This document shows, in pieces, positions 1 through 8,303 of a DNA stretch of 64,000 nucleotides. Position 1 is the stretch's first letter. Each line of letters opens with the position of its first letter. The notes under the pieces were generated by a model. The model had not been told where the DNA came from. It worked only from the letters and a program-made list of their open reading frames with translations, and ran no database searches. Origin of the DNA: Alphaproteobacteria bacterium (GTDB taxonomy: Bacteria > Pseudomonadota > Alphaproteobacteria > Acetobacterales > Acetobacteraceae). Both the position numbers and the translations under genes were made by a program. Location: contig VGDM01000006.1 of the NCBI GenBank assembly GCA_016869715.1, positions 1-64,000 of the forward strand, read 5' to 3'.

Positions 1-48
1 AGACGTGTTTTGTAGGGGGCTCGGCAACCGCCAAATCTTTGATTTCAT

Positions 49-124
<76 letters not shown>

Positions 125-194
125 GGCGACTAGGACACGGCCTAGTGCCACAAGAGAAATGTACATACCGCCCGGAGCGGTTTTGTCCAGCCCC

Positions 195-695
195 TTAGCG
201 GGCGGCTGCCATCATCTGTCGCCCATGGATGAACCCATAGGTCGGGAATGGCGTGCCGCCGAAATCATCCGCCGGCGGAAACCAAACCCGTACGAGCGAC
301 CAATCGCCTCGACCGGAGACGTCCATCACCGGTTGATCCCGCGCGATCTGTCCGCGTGCCTGCCCGGTTGCCCAATTGGCATGATCCACCCGGATTTCGC
401 GGGCGGAGACAACTCGCGATACCACCGCCAAATGCCCTTGCGGGTTGCGGCTGGTGCGCTTGAAGACCAACACGCCACCGGCCTTGGGCGCCCCGGAACG
501 TTCATACTGCCCCGCTGCCGCATGCCACCATTGCCAGGCATCGCCGCTGATGCGGAGCCCTGAACGCTCCCGCGCATAAGGCACACAGGACATATCGCCA
601 CCCGAATAGCCAGGCACGCCGGAACGCGCGCCCATGCGTCCGGAAGCACAGCCGGCAATTGCGAATAACAATCCCATCGTGACCATGCGGCGCAT
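195..695 (-). CDS. CHAP-domain lipoprotein (putative amidase/peptidase)
   Basis: A 166-aa protein that starts with a short positively charged stretch and a hydrophobic segment ending in a lipobox (AIAGC), so it is probably lipid-anchored. The rest resembles a CHAP (NlpC/P60-like) amidase domain: an early Cys in the MSCVPYAR context near residue 35, a DAWQWW segment, a His in the GHLAVV segment and an RVDHANW segment. CHAP proteins cleave peptidoglycan peptide bonds. The start at 695 was chosen because AGGGGG lies about 9 bases upstream; the longer reading frame up to 743 lacks this. It stands alone, downstream of the DUF35/thiolase terminator. The catalytic Cys and His look intact, but the substrate is unknown. 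Confidence 0.8.
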   Translation of the reverse strand: MRRMVTMGLLFAIAGCASGRMGARSGVPGYSGGDMSCVPYARERSGLRISGDAWQWWHAAAGQYERSGAPKAGGVLVFKRTSRNPQGHLAVVSRVVSAREIRVDHANWATGQARGQIARDQPVMDVSGRGDWSLVRVWFPPADDFGGTPFPTYGFIHGRQMMAAAR

Positions 696-770
696 GATCG
701 CGAACCCCCTTAATTCCCCTGAAATGGATCCTACCAAAACCACCGCAAACTACACTGAAAATCGCACAAC

Positions 771-799
771 AAAAAAGGCGCCCCGTCACCAGGGGCGCC
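771..799 (-). terminator. Intrinsic terminator of the thiolase/DUF35 operon
   Basis: Read on the minus strand, GGCGCCCC (792-799) and GGGGCGCC (777-784) form a perfect 8-bp stem around a 7-nt loop, followed directly by six T residues (771-776). It lies about 20 bases past the stop of the DUF35 gene, where a Rho-independent terminator for the operon is expected. Confidence 0.93.
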
Positions 800-819
800 C
801 CTTCAGAAAAACCCAGCCA

Positions 820-1218
820 TCAAACCGGGGTAAACATGAAGGCCGGCGGGCCATCGCCCTGGGTCGGCTTGAAGACCAGCTTCACCTTCTGGCCGATCTT
901 CAAACTATCCAGATCGCAATCCACGATATTGGTGAAAACGCGAATACCCTCGTCCAATTCCACGTAAGCGACGCAATAGGGTTCCTTGGTGCGCATCACC
1001 GTGAAGGTGTAAATGCTGCCGGTGCCCTTGGCTTCCACCAATTCCACATTGTTGGAAAGCGTAAAGGGCGAACAGCCGCGCGGATACCAGAACAACCTGC
1101 CGGTATCATTGCATTTGCCAATCAGCAGCTTGCCTGCGCGTGCGCCATCGAAAAACGGCTGATTAGTAGGGTCCGTCTTGATTTCCGACAGGGCCCGGTT
1201 GAATGCCATGGTGGCCAT
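820..1218 (-). CDS. DUF35 OB-fold acyl-CoA-associated protein, degenerate zinc ribbon
   Basis: A 132-aa protein with the layout of the DUF35 family: an N-terminal helix, a rubredoxin-like ribbon, then an OB-fold with the YVELDEGIRVFTNI-type strand. Family members are small partners of SCP2-type thiolases; in the steroid aldolase Ltp2 the DUF35 domain of ChsH2 is required for activity. Here only two of the usual four zinc Cys remain (KCNDTGRLFWYPRGCSPF: the CxxC pairs became CxxT and CxxF), so the ribbon probably binds no zinc. The gene begins 5 bases after the thiolase stop, so the two are co-transcribed and probably form a complex. ATG at 1209 is an alternative start. Confidence 0.85.
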   Translation of the reverse strand: MATMAFNRALSEIKTDPTNQPFFDGARAGKLLIGKCNDTGRLFWYPRGCSPFTLSNNVELVEAKGTGSIYTFTVMRTKEPYCVAYVELDEGIRVFTNIVDCDLDSLKIGQKVKLVFKPTQGDGPPAFMFTPV

Positions 1219-1223
1219 ATCGC

Positions 1224-2396
1224 TTACTCCCTTTCCAGAATGACGGTGGCGCTGCCATGGCGCGTGCCAAGCAAGCCGCCTGTGCCATGTGCCAATGCCA
1301 GCGTGCAGCCAGGCACCTGCACCTTGAGGTGCGCCTCATGCCGCAATTGCCGCACGGCTTCGATCACCTTGGTCATGCCGCCACGATTGGCCGGGTGGTT
1401 GTTGCAAAGCCCGCCGCCATCCGTATTGAAGGGCAGCTTACCAACGCCGGAAATCAGATTGCCGTCGGCCACGAACTTCCCACCCTCGCCTTTTTTGCAG
1501 AAGCCAAGGTCTTCCAACTGGATCAGCACGGTGATGGTGAAGCTGTCATAGATGGAAGCGTATTGAATGTCCTTCGGCGTCACGCCGGCTTCTTCGAAAG
1601 CGCGCGGCCCGGACCAGACAGCGCCGGAATAGGTCACATCCGTATAGCCGGCATTCTGGTTCTTGGTCGCCTCACCATGGCCCTTCACCTTCACCAAAGG
1701 CCGCTTCAGCGATTTGGCGATTTCAGGCCTGGTCACAATCAAGGCGCCGCCGCCATCGGAAATGACGCAGCAATCCAGCCGGTGGAGCGGGTCTGACACC
1801 ATGGGAGAATTCACTACATCTTCCACCGACACCACCTTGGGCAACATGGCATGCGGGTTGTGCTGCGCATGATGCGAAGCCGCCACCTTGATCCAGGCGA
1901 GCTGTTCGGATGTTGTGCCGTATTCATGCATGTGGCGCATAGCGCACATGGCATAGGCATTAGCGACGGTGCGGCCATAGACAATCTCAAACGGATCATC
2001 CGGCACATTCACGCCCCACGAACGCGGCGCGGTGCCGGTTGCCATGGCCTCCGCCCGCGGGCGCCCTGCCAGCGTAATCAGCGCAATATTGCACTTGCCG
2101 AGCGCGATCGCTTCCGCCGCATGGCCGACATGCATCACATAAGAACAGCCTCCCATATCCGTGGAGTCGAGGTGCTTGAGCTTCGTCAGCCCCAGATAAT
2201 CCGCCATATTAAGCGGGCCGAGCCCCGGCGCGGCGCCAGTGCAGAAAAACCCGTCAACATCATCCTTGGAAAGCCCAGCATCCTGGAGCGCGCCATAGGC
2301 GACTTCAGCGTGAAGTTGGGCCACGGATGTATTGTCAGCCTTGCGGGTTGGGTGCTCGAATGCCCCAACAATGTAGCCCTTGCCATTGGTACTCAT
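1224..2396 (-). CDS. SCP2/thiolase-family acyl-CoA enzyme
   Basis: A 390-aa thiolase-fold protein. Cys84 in MGGCSY sits where the acyl-accepting nucleophile of thiolases lies. The C-terminal His region reads CNNHPANRGG rather than the usual GHP-GATG, and the last motif reads HGTGG in place of the CxGGG Cys motif. This departs from classical acetyl-CoA acetyltransferases and fits the lipid-transfer-protein branch that pairs with DUF35 partners, whose members include thiolases and retro-aldolases. The DUF35 gene follows immediately. Upstream is a short non-coding gap and then a decayed gene. The family call is firm; whether it condenses, cleaves or performs an aldol reaction is open. Confidence 0.85.
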   Translation of the reverse strand: MSTNGKGYIVGAFEHPTRKADNTSVAQLHAEVAYGALQDAGLSKDDVDGFFCTGAAPGLGPLNMADYLGLTKLKHLDSTDMGGCSYVMHVGHAAEAIALGKCNIALITLAGRPRAEAMATGTAPRSWGVNVPDDPFEIVYGRTVANAYAMCAMRHMHEYGTTSEQLAWIKVAASHHAQHNPHAMLPKVVSVEDVVNSPMVSDPLHRLDCCVISDGGGALIVTRPEIAKSLKRPLVKVKGHGEATKNQNAGYTDVTYSGAVWSGPRAFEEAGVTPKDIQYASIYDSFTITVLIQLEDLGFCKKGEGGKFVADGNLISGVGKLPFNTDGGGLCNNHPANRGGMTKVIEAVRQLRHEAHLKVQVPGCTLALAHGTGGLLGTRHGSATVILERE

Positions 2397-2485
2397 GAGT
2401 GGCCTTTATCCTCCTCGATATTGGTAGCGCGATGGAAGCAGCGCCGGGACGACTTGTCACCCCCCTGGCGCGCAGAAAACCCGCT

Positions 2486-3251
2486 TCAGCGCGGCGCGCC
2501 CATTACCGGCACGGCAATGCCAAGCCCATCGCGCGGCAGGCGCGCGCCGGTGCGGCGGAGTTCTGCCCCGGCAACGCGGACCTGGCGCGCGGTTTCTTCA
2601 TGCGTAAGGTGAGGGGCGCGTGCCTTCAACAGCGCATGACCCTTGGCGATATCAGCCAGCACCGTCTGGTAATTGCGGATCGCAGCAGCGCGGCAAGGTC
2701 GCGCAGGATTTGCCGGCTTGGTTCATCACGCGCTTCGCGCAGCAGGCTCTGATACCGCGCGCGCCTGATCCGCTGCGGCGGTTTCGGTTGGTTCAAGGGT
2801 GGCGATGGCTTCCTGCATGGCCGCGATCAGCGCGTGTACGGGCACGTCGGCTTCGCGGATGGTGGCGCGGAGTTGCGGCGCGCGCGCGAGCGAACGGCCG
2901 CGCTCACGCAGCAGAGCCCCGAGTTCTGTGATCGCCTCAGCGCCTTTCGGGCTGATCGGGGCCACGCGTGGCGGATAAGCCGCGAGCGGGTCTTCGCGGA
3001 TCATCAAAAGCCCATCGGCGGCCAGCGCATCCAGCGCTTGTAGATAAGTCGCGAGTGCCTGCTGAACTGCGTTGATGGCATCAACAGCAGGCAATACAGT
3101 CGGCGACGCCCCTGGGCGCGTTACCCATTTCGGGATAGATTACCGCACTGCCCGCCACATTCGCCCAATCGCGCGCCGGCGTGTAATCCGGCGGTCCGCA
3201 ACCGATCGGCGCGGCCAAGGGTAGGGCAAGGATTCCGCGACCAAGGTTCAT
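2486..3251 (-). pseudogene. Frameshifted gene of unknown function (at least three shifts)
   Basis: Coding sequence continues on the minus strand across three frames. It starts at ATG 3251, overlapping the stop of the upstream hydrolase as ATGA. The first frame encodes a hydrophobic N-terminus, then CGPPDYTPARDWANVAGSA. A shift between about 3110 and 3143 leads into a helical, Ala/Leu-rich stretch ending at TGA 2726. A second shift near 2740-2760 continues as RYQSLLREARDEPSRQILRD. A third near 2670-2695 continues as NYQTVLADIAKGHALLKARA and ends at the stop 2486-2488. Joined, it would be roughly 250 aa, mostly helical, possibly exported. I do not recognise the family. Either a pseudogene or several sequencing errors. 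Confidence 0.65.
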
Positions 3252-4138
3252 GACACCACCCATGCCCCCGTTTCCTGGCGCACCGCGCCTTCCGCTGCCA
3301 GCTTGATCAAATGCGCGGTCAAGCTGCGCGCTGCCGCTGGGATCAGCCGGGCATCAAGCGCGGCGCCATAAACCGGCGGCACCAATTCTTCTGCCCGCGC
3401 CCGCCCGGCATGGCGGAGTTCTTCCAGGATACGCGCCTCTCTCTCCCGCCGATGCGCGGCGAGCGCGGCGACGAAGGGCAGCGCATCAGGCAGGGGCGGG
3501 CCATGGCCTGGCAGGTAAAGCGCGTCATCGCCACGCGCCTGAAGCCTGGCGAGCGAGGCCATATAGGCTGCCATATCGCCATCCGGTGGGCTGACCACGC
3601 TGGTCGACCAGGACATGACATGATCTGCGCTGAACAGCGTGCGATTCGTGCTGGCATTTTCCAGCGTAAAGCAAAGGTGGTTGGCGCAATGGCCAGGCGT
3701 GTGCAAAGCCGTCACGCGCCAATCGGCACCGGCTACGATGGCGCCATCCGCAATGGTTACATCCGGGCGGAATCCATGATCGCCGCCCTCCCCGCCCTGC
3801 TCCGGTGGGGTCATATGCGGGCCAAAGGCGTAACTCGGCGCGCCGGTTGCGGCCTTCAGCGCCGCCACGCCAGGCGAATGATCCCGATGCGTGTGAGACA
3901 CCAGGATATGCGTGATGCGTTCACCCTTGGTCGCTGCCAGCAAAGCATCCAGATGCGCCGCATCCACCGGCCCGGGGTCCAGGATGGCCACGGAATTCCC
4001 CTGGCCGATGATCCAGCTATTTGTCCCCCGAAAGGTGAAAGCGCCAGGATTGTTGCAGAGCACCCGCCGCACGCCCGGCGCCGTTTGTTCCACCGCGCCC
4101 AGGGCCAGGCTGTCATTTTTCAGAAAGGGAATGCTCAT
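3248..4138 (-). CDS. MBL-fold metallo-hydrolase (LACTB2/glyoxalase II-like)
   Basis: A 296-aa metallo-beta-lactamase-fold hydrolase. The metal-binding motif SHTHRDH near residue 82 is intact, and the later ligands are present as HTPGHCANH, a D in LFSADHV, and LPGHGPP. The C-terminal part (EELRHAGRARAEEL and onward) matches the winged extension seen in LACTB2-like proteins, which act on RNA or thioesters. The start has GAGG about 8 bases upstream. Its stop overlaps the start of the following decayed gene, suggesting translational coupling. The substrate cannot be told from sequence. Confidence 0.88.
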   Translation of the reverse strand: MSIPFLKNDSLALGAVEQTAPGVRRVLCNNPGAFTFRGTNSWIIGQGNSVAILDPGPVDAAHLDALLAATKGERITHILVSHTHRDHSPGVAALKAATGAPSYAFGPHMTPPEQGGEGGDHGFRPDVTIADGAIVAGADWRVTALHTPGHCANHLCFTLENASTNRTLFSADHVMSWSTSVVSPPDGDMAAYMASLARLQARGDDALYLPGHGPPLPDALPFVAALAAHRREREARILEELRHAGRARAEELVPPVYGAALDARLIPAAARSLTAHLIKLAAEGAVRQETGAWVVS

Positions 4139-4197
4139 CTTCTGCGCCTCACGCTTACACTAGGGTGCGGCGAGGCTCGCGACACTGCAAGCCCCAC

Positions 4198-5109
4198 CTA
4201 TTGCCCTTGGCGCTTCATCTGCCCGCGCACCCATTCCCGGTGCAGGATATACAACCCCGAAAGCACAATCAGCACCGCGCCAAGGATGGTCGCGATGGTC
4301 GGCATATCGCCCCAGATCAGCCAGCCAAGCCCAACCGACCAAAGGATGGAAGTATCGGAATAGGGCCCAAGCGAGGACACCTGGGCTGACGCATAGGCTT
4401 CCGTCAGCATCACCTGCGCCACGCCGCCCACCAGCCCAACCAGGATCAGGATCAGCAATTCGCAGGCGTTCGGCGTGGTCCAGAAAAACGGCAGTGCGGC
4501 GGAGGTCAAGGCCGTCATCAATAGGGACTGCCACAACATAATGGTGGTGGAGTTTTCGGTGGCTGAGAGGTTGCGCACCAAAAGCGTGGTGAGTGCGGAT
4601 CACACGCCTTGGGAAACCGCGACCGCCATACCGATCATCACCGCTTTCTCGGGCCAAGTACCGCCCTGAAAGGCACCCTGACCGAGCGCAATCACCATAA
4701 TGCCGACAAAGCCCAATATCACCGCGGACCAGCGATGAATGCCGATCTGTTCCCCCAGCAATGGGATAGACAGCAGCGTAACGAATAGCGGCGTGGTGTA
4801 GGTCAGCGCGGTTTGTTCCGCCAAGGGCAGCACGGTCAGCGCGAAGAAGGAACAGCCCTGCGCCATGGTGCCGCTAAAGGCGCGCAGCAAATGGGAAGGG
4901 AAACGCCGCGTGTGCAAAATGCCCCATTGCCGGCCCCGTGCCACAATCACGAAAATCACCGGCAGCGCGAAGGCGGATCGGAAGAACATGATCTCGATAA
5001 AGGAAATGCTCTCCGCAATCTCCTTCACCATGGCGGACATGATGGTGAAAAGCGCGGTCGCCCCCAGCATCAGCAGCGCGCCGCGGCGGATATTGTGGCG
5101 GCGCGCCAT
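4198..5109 (-). pseudogene. EamA/DMT family exporter interrupted by in-frame TGA
   Basis: A full-length EamA (DMT) transporter frame of 303 sense and nonsense codons, with two repeats of about five membrane helices each. A single TGA at 4600-4602 interrupts it after AVSQGV, and the same frame continues as SALTTLLVRNLSATENS to the natural stop at 4198. Both sides are well conserved and no base is gained or lost, so this is a point nonsense change, for example from a Cys or Trp codon. The gene starts at ATG 5109, which overlaps the stop of the upstream paralogue (TGATG). If real, only an N-terminal half of 169 aa is made unless the stop is read through. Confidence 0.8.
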
Positions 5110-6035
5110 CAGGCGGCTTCCTTCATGCGTGCCCGTTCGGCAGCACGCCGCACCTGTTCGCGATGCACATTGTAAAGCCCGGCGGCCACCACCAGTGATG
5201 CGCCGGCCAATGTTGTCCAGCCCGGTAGCTCGGCCCAGATCAGAAAGCCGATCACTCCGCCAATCAGCAAGGGCGAATATTCAAAGGGTGCGAGGACGGA
5301 AACCGGCGCCAGCGCAAAGGCGCGCGCAAACAGCAAATGCGCCATGCCGTTGAAGATGCCGAATAGTACCAGTAGCAGCATGATATTGGTGGATGGCAGC
5401 AATGATGGGGGCGGGAAAGCCGACAGAAACAGCAAGCCCATCGGAATATGCGCCATCATCAGCCAAAAGGCTATCGCCGCCGGACCATCACTGACCGAGA
5501 GCATGCGCGTCCAGATGCGCGTCACGGCCATCAGCACCACCGCGCCCAATAGCGCCGCCGTCTCAATCCGCCATAAATCGCCCGAGGGTTGCAACATGAT
5601 TAGCACGCCCCCAAAGCCGATCATGGTAGAGGTCCAGCGCCGCCACCCCACCTTTTCGCTGAGCAGCGGAATGGCAAACAGCGTCATGAGCAAAGGCGTC
5701 GCACAAGCCACCGCATAGGAATCAACCAAAGGCATGCCCCGCGCCCAGGCCCAATACCAGGTGGCCGAGACACAGCAATGCGCCAACCCACGCCAGACGA
5801 GCAGCCGGCGGTTATTCGGAAATAGCCCCCGCCCGCGTGTGAGGATCACCACCGTGATGCCGCCCACCGCACCGCGCCAGATCATGGCCATGGCCGCGCC
5901 CACTTCCGGCAGCGCCCATTTAATGGCGGCATCGGCACCGGTGATGACGATATAGGCCACCAGAATAATGCCGATGCCGCGCAAGGTCTCGGCACCTGTC
6001 GGCACGCTAAGCGCTGATTTGGCGGGCTCAGCCAT
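5109..6035 (-). CDS. EamA/DMT family transporter
   Basis: A 308-aa inner-membrane protein with about ten hydrophobic helices in two EamA repeats, for example LRGIGIILVAYIVITGADAA at the N-terminus and PLLIGGVIGFLIWAELPGW near the C-terminus. EamA proteins export amino acids, nucleotides or other small metabolites; the substrate here is unknown. I chose ATG 6035. A longer frame back to a TTG at 6080 adds 15 non-membrane residues that look unconserved. Its stop overlaps the start of the interrupted EamA paralogue downstream, so the two formed a coupled pair that could have acted as a heteromer. Confidence 0.85.
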   Translation of the reverse strand: MAEPAKSALSVPTGAETLRGIGIILVAYIVITGADAAIKWALPEVGAAMAMIWRGAVGGITVVILTRGRGLFPNNRRLLVWRGLAHCCVSATWYWAWARGMPLVDSYAVACATPLLMTLFAIPLLSEKVGWRRWTSTMIGFGGVLIMLQPSGDLWRIETAALLGAVVLMAVTRIWTRMLSVSDGPAAIAFWLMMAHIPMGLLFLSAFPPPSLLPSTNIMLLLVLFGIFNGMAHLLFARAFALAPVSVLAPFEYSPLLIGGVIGFLIWAELPGWTTLAGASLVVAAGLYNVHREQVRRAAERARMKEAA

Positions 6036-6200
6036 GGCACGGGCGGCTTGATGCGGCTTGCTGTGGCGCGGCCCCGGCAAGGGCAGCCGCGCAGGGCGAC
6101 GCAGGCATAGGTGATGGCAAGTGCATCATTATCGGGCGCAGTCTCGGCTGATAATGAGCCTCATGCAAGCCAAATAAGGCGGGCTTAGGCCCGTTTCGCC

Positions 6201-6968
6201 TTGTTCCCGCCGCGTCACAATGCGAAACACGCCCCTGTGGAAGCCGCCGAATATGATCTCATGGATGCGGTGGAGCAGCGCATGTGGTGGTACCGCGCGC
6301 TGCACCTTCGCGCCCTGCAAGCCTTGCAACGCCGCCCCGGCGCACCTGGGGCGTTACTCGATGCCGGCTGCGGCACGGGGGGGCTGCTACGGCGCCTGGC
6401 CGGGAAGTCCACGCGCGCCTTGGTCGGGCTGGATTATAACCCGGAAGCCGCGCGGCGTGCGGGGGCCAAATCTGGCGCGCTCATCGCCAGGGGGGACGCC
6501 AATCGCCTACCCTTCGCCTATGCCAGTTTTGGCGCGCTGGTGAGCCTGGATGTGCTTTGCCACCGTGCCGTGGAACCGAGGCGCGCTTTGGCCGAGTTTC
6601 ACCGTGTGCTGAAGCCAGGCGGCGCCTTGGTCTTGAACCTGCCGGCCTTTGAATGGTTGCATTCGGCCCATGATATCCGCGTGTATAATGCGCGCCGCTT
6701 CACGGCGGATCAGGCCCGCGCGCTGCTGGCGGCAGCCGGTTTTACCACCATTGAAACCTGCTATTGGAATGCGCTGCTGCTGCCGCTCATGATCCTGCAA
6801 CGTAAACTCCTGAAATCGGATAGCAAAGCCAAAAGCGATGTCGCCCCCTTCCCGCCATGGTTGGATGCCATGCTCTACGCTGTCACGGCGTTGGAAGGTT
6901 TCCTCGGCCGGATCGGCCTGCGTTACCCCGCGGGCGGTTCGGTTCTGATTATCGCGACGCGGCCCTGA
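6201..6968 (+). CDS. Class I SAM-dependent methyltransferase
   Basis: A Rossmann-fold methyltransferase of up to 255 aa. Motif I is LLDAGCGTGGLLRRL, followed by the acidic loop GLDYNPEAA and the SLDVLCHRAVEPRRAL / LKPGGALVLNLPAFEWL segments typical of the Methyltransf_11 group. The start is uncertain: TTG at 6201 opens the frame, GTG at 6237 is an alternative, and neither has a good ribosome-binding site. The C-terminal part is hydrophobic (ALLLPLMILQ). It heads a cassette with a membrane glycosyltransferase and an EamA-like protein, which suggests that it methylates a lipid-linked sugar or its lipid carrier (inference). Confidence 0.85.
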   Translation: MFPPRHNAKHAPVEAAEYDLMDAVEQRMWWYRALHLRALQALQRRPGAPGALLDAGCGTGGLLRRLAGKSTRALVGLDYNPEAARRAGAKSGALIARGDANRLPFAYASFGALVSLDVLCHRAVEPRRALAEFHRVLKPGGALVLNLPAFEWLHSAHDIRVYNARRFTADQARALLAAAGFTTIETCYWNALLLPLMILQRKLLKSDSKAKSDVAPFPPWLDAMLYAVTALEGFLGRIGLRYPAGGSVLIIATRP

Positions 6969-6984
6969 GAATGGAGAAGGTTGC

Positions 6985-7956
6985 ATGTCCCTGATATCGG
7001 CCGGCAAGGAATATCCTGTTGGTCTTTCGATTGTGGTGCCGGTCTATCGCGGTGCGGCTACGGTGGGCGCTCTGGTGGAAGCGCTATCGGCCCTCACGCC
7101 CGAAGGCGGGATCGAAATTGTGCTGGTGAATGATGGAAGCCCGGATAATTCCGGTGATGTCTGCCGCACCTTGCAGGAAAGAGCCTTTGTGCCGCTGACT
7201 TACATTGAGCATGCGCGTAATTTTGGTGAGCATAACGCGGTGATGACGGGGCTCCGCCATGCGCGCGGCGCTTACGTGATCACCATGGATGATGATTTAC
7301 AGAACCCACCGGAGGAAGTGATTCGGCTCTATGATCACGCTCGGCTTGGAAATTTTGATGTTGTGTACACGCGTTACGCCGTGAAGGAACATGAAGGCTG
7401 GCGAAATCTGGGCAGCGCCTTTGCCAATTGGGTGGCGGATCAATTGATGGATAAGCCGGAGGGGCTTTATCTTTCGTCCTTTCGTTGCATGTCGGCCTTG
7501 GCGGTTTCGGAAGTGGTGAAGTATCGCGGCCCCTATCCTTACATTGATGGCCTGCTGATGCAGGTGACGCAGCGGCTTGATTCGATCGAGGTAAAGCACT
7601 TCGCCCGCGCAGAGGGTCGTTCCAATTACACCATGCGGCGCCTCATTCGGCTTTGGATGAATTTGGCGACGAATTTCTCCGTACTGCCCTTGCGGATGGC
7701 GATCCTGGCCGGCGCAGGCATGGGTGTGCTGGGGCTGTTGGCAGCGCTTTATGTGATTATTGAAGGGCTGATGGGGCACACGCCTTCCGGTTGGGCGTCA
7801 CTGATGACGGTCACGCTGCTGATTGCGGGCGTGCAATTCCTGATCCTTGGCGTGCTCGGCGAATATGTCGGGCGATCCTTCATGTCGGCCAATGGCAAAC
7901 CGCAAGGCGTGGTGCGTGAGGTTCTGCCGGCACGCGATGAAGGGCGCGCGCCATGA
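6985..7956 (+). CDS. Family 2 membrane glycosyltransferase (ArnC/GtrB/DPM-like)
   Basis: A 323-aa GT2 enzyme. The N-terminal GT-A domain has SIVVPVYRGAATV, the nucleotide-binding VNDGSPD and the catalytic TMDDDLQNPPEE motifs. Two C-terminal transmembrane helices (MAILAGAGMGVLGLLAALYV; LLIAGVQFLILGVLGEYVG) mark the polyprenyl-phosphate glycosyltransferase group, such as ArnC, GtrB and DPM synthase. The enzyme should transfer a sugar to a polyprenyl phosphate at the inner membrane. AGAAGG lies about 7 bases before ATG 6985. Its stop overlaps the next gene as ATGA, so the EamA-like partner is coupled to it. Confidence 0.92.
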   Translation: MSLISAGKEYPVGLSIVVPVYRGAATVGALVEALSALTPEGGIEIVLVNDGSPDNSGDVCRTLQERAFVPLTYIEHARNFGEHNAVMTGLRHARGAYVITMDDDLQNPPEEVIRLYDHARLGNFDVVYTRYAVKEHEGWRNLGSAFANWVADQLMDKPEGLYLSSFRCMSALAVSEVVKYRGPYPYIDGLLMQVTQRLDSIEVKHFARAEGRSNYTMRRLIRLWMNLATNFSVLPLRMAILAGAGMGVLGLLAALYVIIEGLMGHTPSGWASLMTVTLLIAGVQFLILGVLGEYVGRSFMSANGKPQGVVREVLPARDEGRAP

Positions 7957-8303
7957 TAATCTATTGGCTGGCTTTGGCGGCGGCGATTTCGACATCGCTG
8001 ATCGGCCAGATCCTGTTGAAATCCGGCGCGGCCAATTCGGTGGCGGCTGAGGGTGGGTTTTTCGATCAATTATTGCGCCTGCCGACCATGGTGGGGCTGG
8101 TATGTTACGGCGGTGCGGCGTTGCTTTACATCATTGCGCTGCGTCGCATTCCGATGAGTGTGGCGCTGCCTTGCACCGCGGCTTCCTATATCGCCATTGC
8201 CGCGATTGGCTGGGCTGTCTTTGGGGAGACGATGGGCGTGCAGAAAATCGCCGCTATTGCGCTGATTGCAGCCGGTGTGGCGCTACTGGCGACCACGGCA
8301 TGA
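7953..8303 (+). CDS. Small EamA/SMR-like membrane protein (ArnE/ArnF-like flippase subunit)
   Basis: A 116-aa protein with four hydrophobic helices and the short DMT form. It begins YWLALAAAISTSLIGQILLK, has a YIIALRRIPMSVALP segment in the middle, and ends in AAIALIAAGVALLA. The Q-(I/L)-LLK and single-repeat EamA pattern matches SMR proteins and the ArnE/ArnF flippase subunits. Sitting directly behind an ArnC/GtrB-like glycosyltransferase, a role in flipping the lipid-linked sugar is the simplest reading (inference). It overlaps both neighbours by 4 bases. Confidence 0.82.
   Translation: MIIYWLALAAAISTSLIGQILLKSGAANSVAAEGGFFDQLLRLPTMVGLVCYGGAALLYIIALRRIPMSVALPCTAASYIAIAAIGWAVFGETMGVQKIAAIALIAAGVALLATTA

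Noticed and set aside
634-1551. Long plus-strand open frame of 305 codons opposite the CHAP and DUF35/thiolase genes
   Set aside because: It is antisense to three well-supported genes, has low-complexity composition and crosses the terminator; a shadow frame of GC-rich DNA.
4600-4602. TGA in the EamA gene as a selenocysteine or recoded codon
   Set aside because: Many other genes in the window end at TGA, there is no SECIS-like hairpin obvious after it, and EamA proteins are not selenoproteins.
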